From Actinomycetota bacterium (GTDB taxonomy: Bacteria; Actinomycetota; Actinomycetes; Nanopelagicales; Nanopelagicaceae), in contig RFMK01000084.1 of the NCBI GenBank assembly GCA_009927705.1, forward strand, positions 1-13,136: 13,136 nucleotides of DNA, read 5' to 3'. Position numbers and translations under genes: made by a program. The notes under the pieces are model-generated. The model was not told the origin of the DNA and did not search any database. It saw nothing but the letters and a program-made list of their open reading frames with translations. This document shows positions 12,627-13,136 of the stretch, piece by piece (the stretch's first letter is position 1; every line of letters begins with the position of its first letter).

Positions 12627-13136
12627 TTAAAGCAATGAGTTCCTAATCTTCTTGGCGGCTTCTTTTGGGTCCGGAGCATGTGTAATGGGTCGGCCAATCA
12701 CAACGTAATCCGCGCCTTGCGCGATAGCTTCCTGAGGCGTCATGACACGGTTCTGATCATCTTTTGCTGAATTTTCTGGCCGAACTCCCGGGGTAATGAT
12801 GGTGACTGATTCTCCGAGCGAAAAACGAAGCTTTGCTGCCTCGAGAGGTGAACACACGATTGAGGTTGCGCCTGATTCGATAGCGCGACGACCCAGGGAT
12901 ATTGCAAGTTCGGCAGGGTTCTCTGGTAGCCCTAATTGAGCCAACTCCCTCTCGTTTAAGGAGGTTAGGACAGTTACGGCGGTCACTGAAGTCGAGGGTA
13001 ATTGGGAAACTGCCGCCCGCACCATTTCGCTGCCACCTGAAGCATGAACGGTAAGAAATCTTGGTTGAAGCTCCGCAATACTCGCGCTTGCACCCGCCAC
13101 AGTATTGGGGATGTCATGTAACTTGAGATCAAGAAA
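12627..13136 (-). CDS. pyrF: Orotidine 5'-phosphate decarboxylase (5' end beyond the window)
   Basis: Decarboxylates OMP to UMP, the last step of pyrimidine synthesis. The frame is open to the right edge: 169 residues are visible and the true start is outside. The visible part begins FLDLKLHDIPNTV, the catalytic DxKxxD motif (Asp3, Lys5, Asp8 of the visible part), followed by HASGG, TPGVRPENSAKDDQNR (115-130) and GADYVVIGRPIT (141-152). A GTG at 13100 could be mistaken for a start, but it falls inside this motif. The spacing and TPGxRP...DQ motif fit the compact type-1 enzyme rather than the longer mycobacterial form. It ends 17 bases before mihF. Confidence 0.95.
   Translation of the reverse strand, partial: FLDLKLHDIPNTVAGASASIAELQPRFLTVHASGGSEMVRAAVSQLPSTSVTAVTVLTSLNERELAQLGLPENPAELAISLGRRAIESGATSIVCSPLEAAKLRFSLGESVTIITPGVRPENSAKDDQNRVMTPQEAIAQGADYVVIGRPITHAPDPKEAAKKIRNSLL

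Noticed and set aside
12627..13100. pyrF starting at GTG 13100
   Set aside because: The frame stays open to the window edge and codes the catalytic DLKLHDIPNTV motif upstream of that GTG, so this Val is internal.
1..13136. CRISPR arrays, insertion sequences, tRNA/rRNA genes, riboswitches or a new defence or biosynthetic system
   Set aside because: No spaced repeats, transposase-like ORFs, tRNA-like folds or long non-coding leaders are visible; every substantial ORF on the coding strands is a recognisable housekeeping gene apart from the 20-codon fragment at the left edge.

Overview
The window reads as a stretch of core chromosome from a streamlined, moderate-GC actinobacterium. The actinobacterial signs are: a mycobacterial-type integration host factor (mIHF) in the order pyrF-mihF-gmk-rpoZ-coaBC-metK-priA; a PriA with an eroded Walker A motif; an ABC ATPase next to an ACT+HAD phosphoserine phosphatase (the same pairing as Rv3041c/Rv3042c in Mycobacterium tuberculosis); and HisE with the actinobacterial 'EISQLLYH' helix. 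G+C by eye is in the high forties, gaps are a few bases, and many starts look leaderless. This fits freshwater 'acI' Nanopelagicales (Planktophila/Nanopelagicus-like), but that placement is inference.

Layout. Bases 1-63 hold the last 20 codons of a plus-strand membrane protein, closed by a strong hairpin terminator (81-108). Bases 130-1565 are a minus-strand pair, ung and an orphan ABC ATPase, overlapping as TAATG. A 64-bp divergent promoter region follows. Bases 1630-2529 are the plus-strand phosphoserine phosphatase locus, present as two ORFs (ACT domain, then HAD catalytic domain) in the same frame and separated by one TAG codon. From 2540 to the right edge everything is on the minus strand. 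In transcription order (right to left) it is pyrF (5' end off the window), mihF, gmk, rpoZ, coaBC, metK, priA, def, fmt, rsmB, rpe, hisE, hisG. Junctions are very tight: ATGA or TAATG overlaps at fmt/rsmB, rsmB/rpe and hisE/hisG, an 8-nt overlap at coaBC/metK, and zero spacing at mihF/gmk.

The minus-strand block is housekeeping: pyrimidine synthesis (pyrF), nucleoid structure (mihF), GMP kinase, RNA polymerase omega, coenzyme A and SAM synthesis, replication restart, translation initiation and N-terminal processing (fmt, def), rRNA methylation (rsmB), the pentose phosphate pathway (rpe) and the first two histidine steps (hisG, hisE).

I found no CRISPR array, mobile element, RNA gene or evident new system. 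The main anomalies are two apparent gene lesions: a one-base deletion in rsmB just before its catalytic TCS motif, with the displaced C-terminus intact downstream, and the in-frame amber codon splitting serB. Also of note are a repeated '-10 box, 6 nt, start codon' geometry that suggests leaderless transcripts, a hairpin over the rsmB start codon, and PriA's lost ATP-binding loop. No gene-free stretch exceeds 300 bases.
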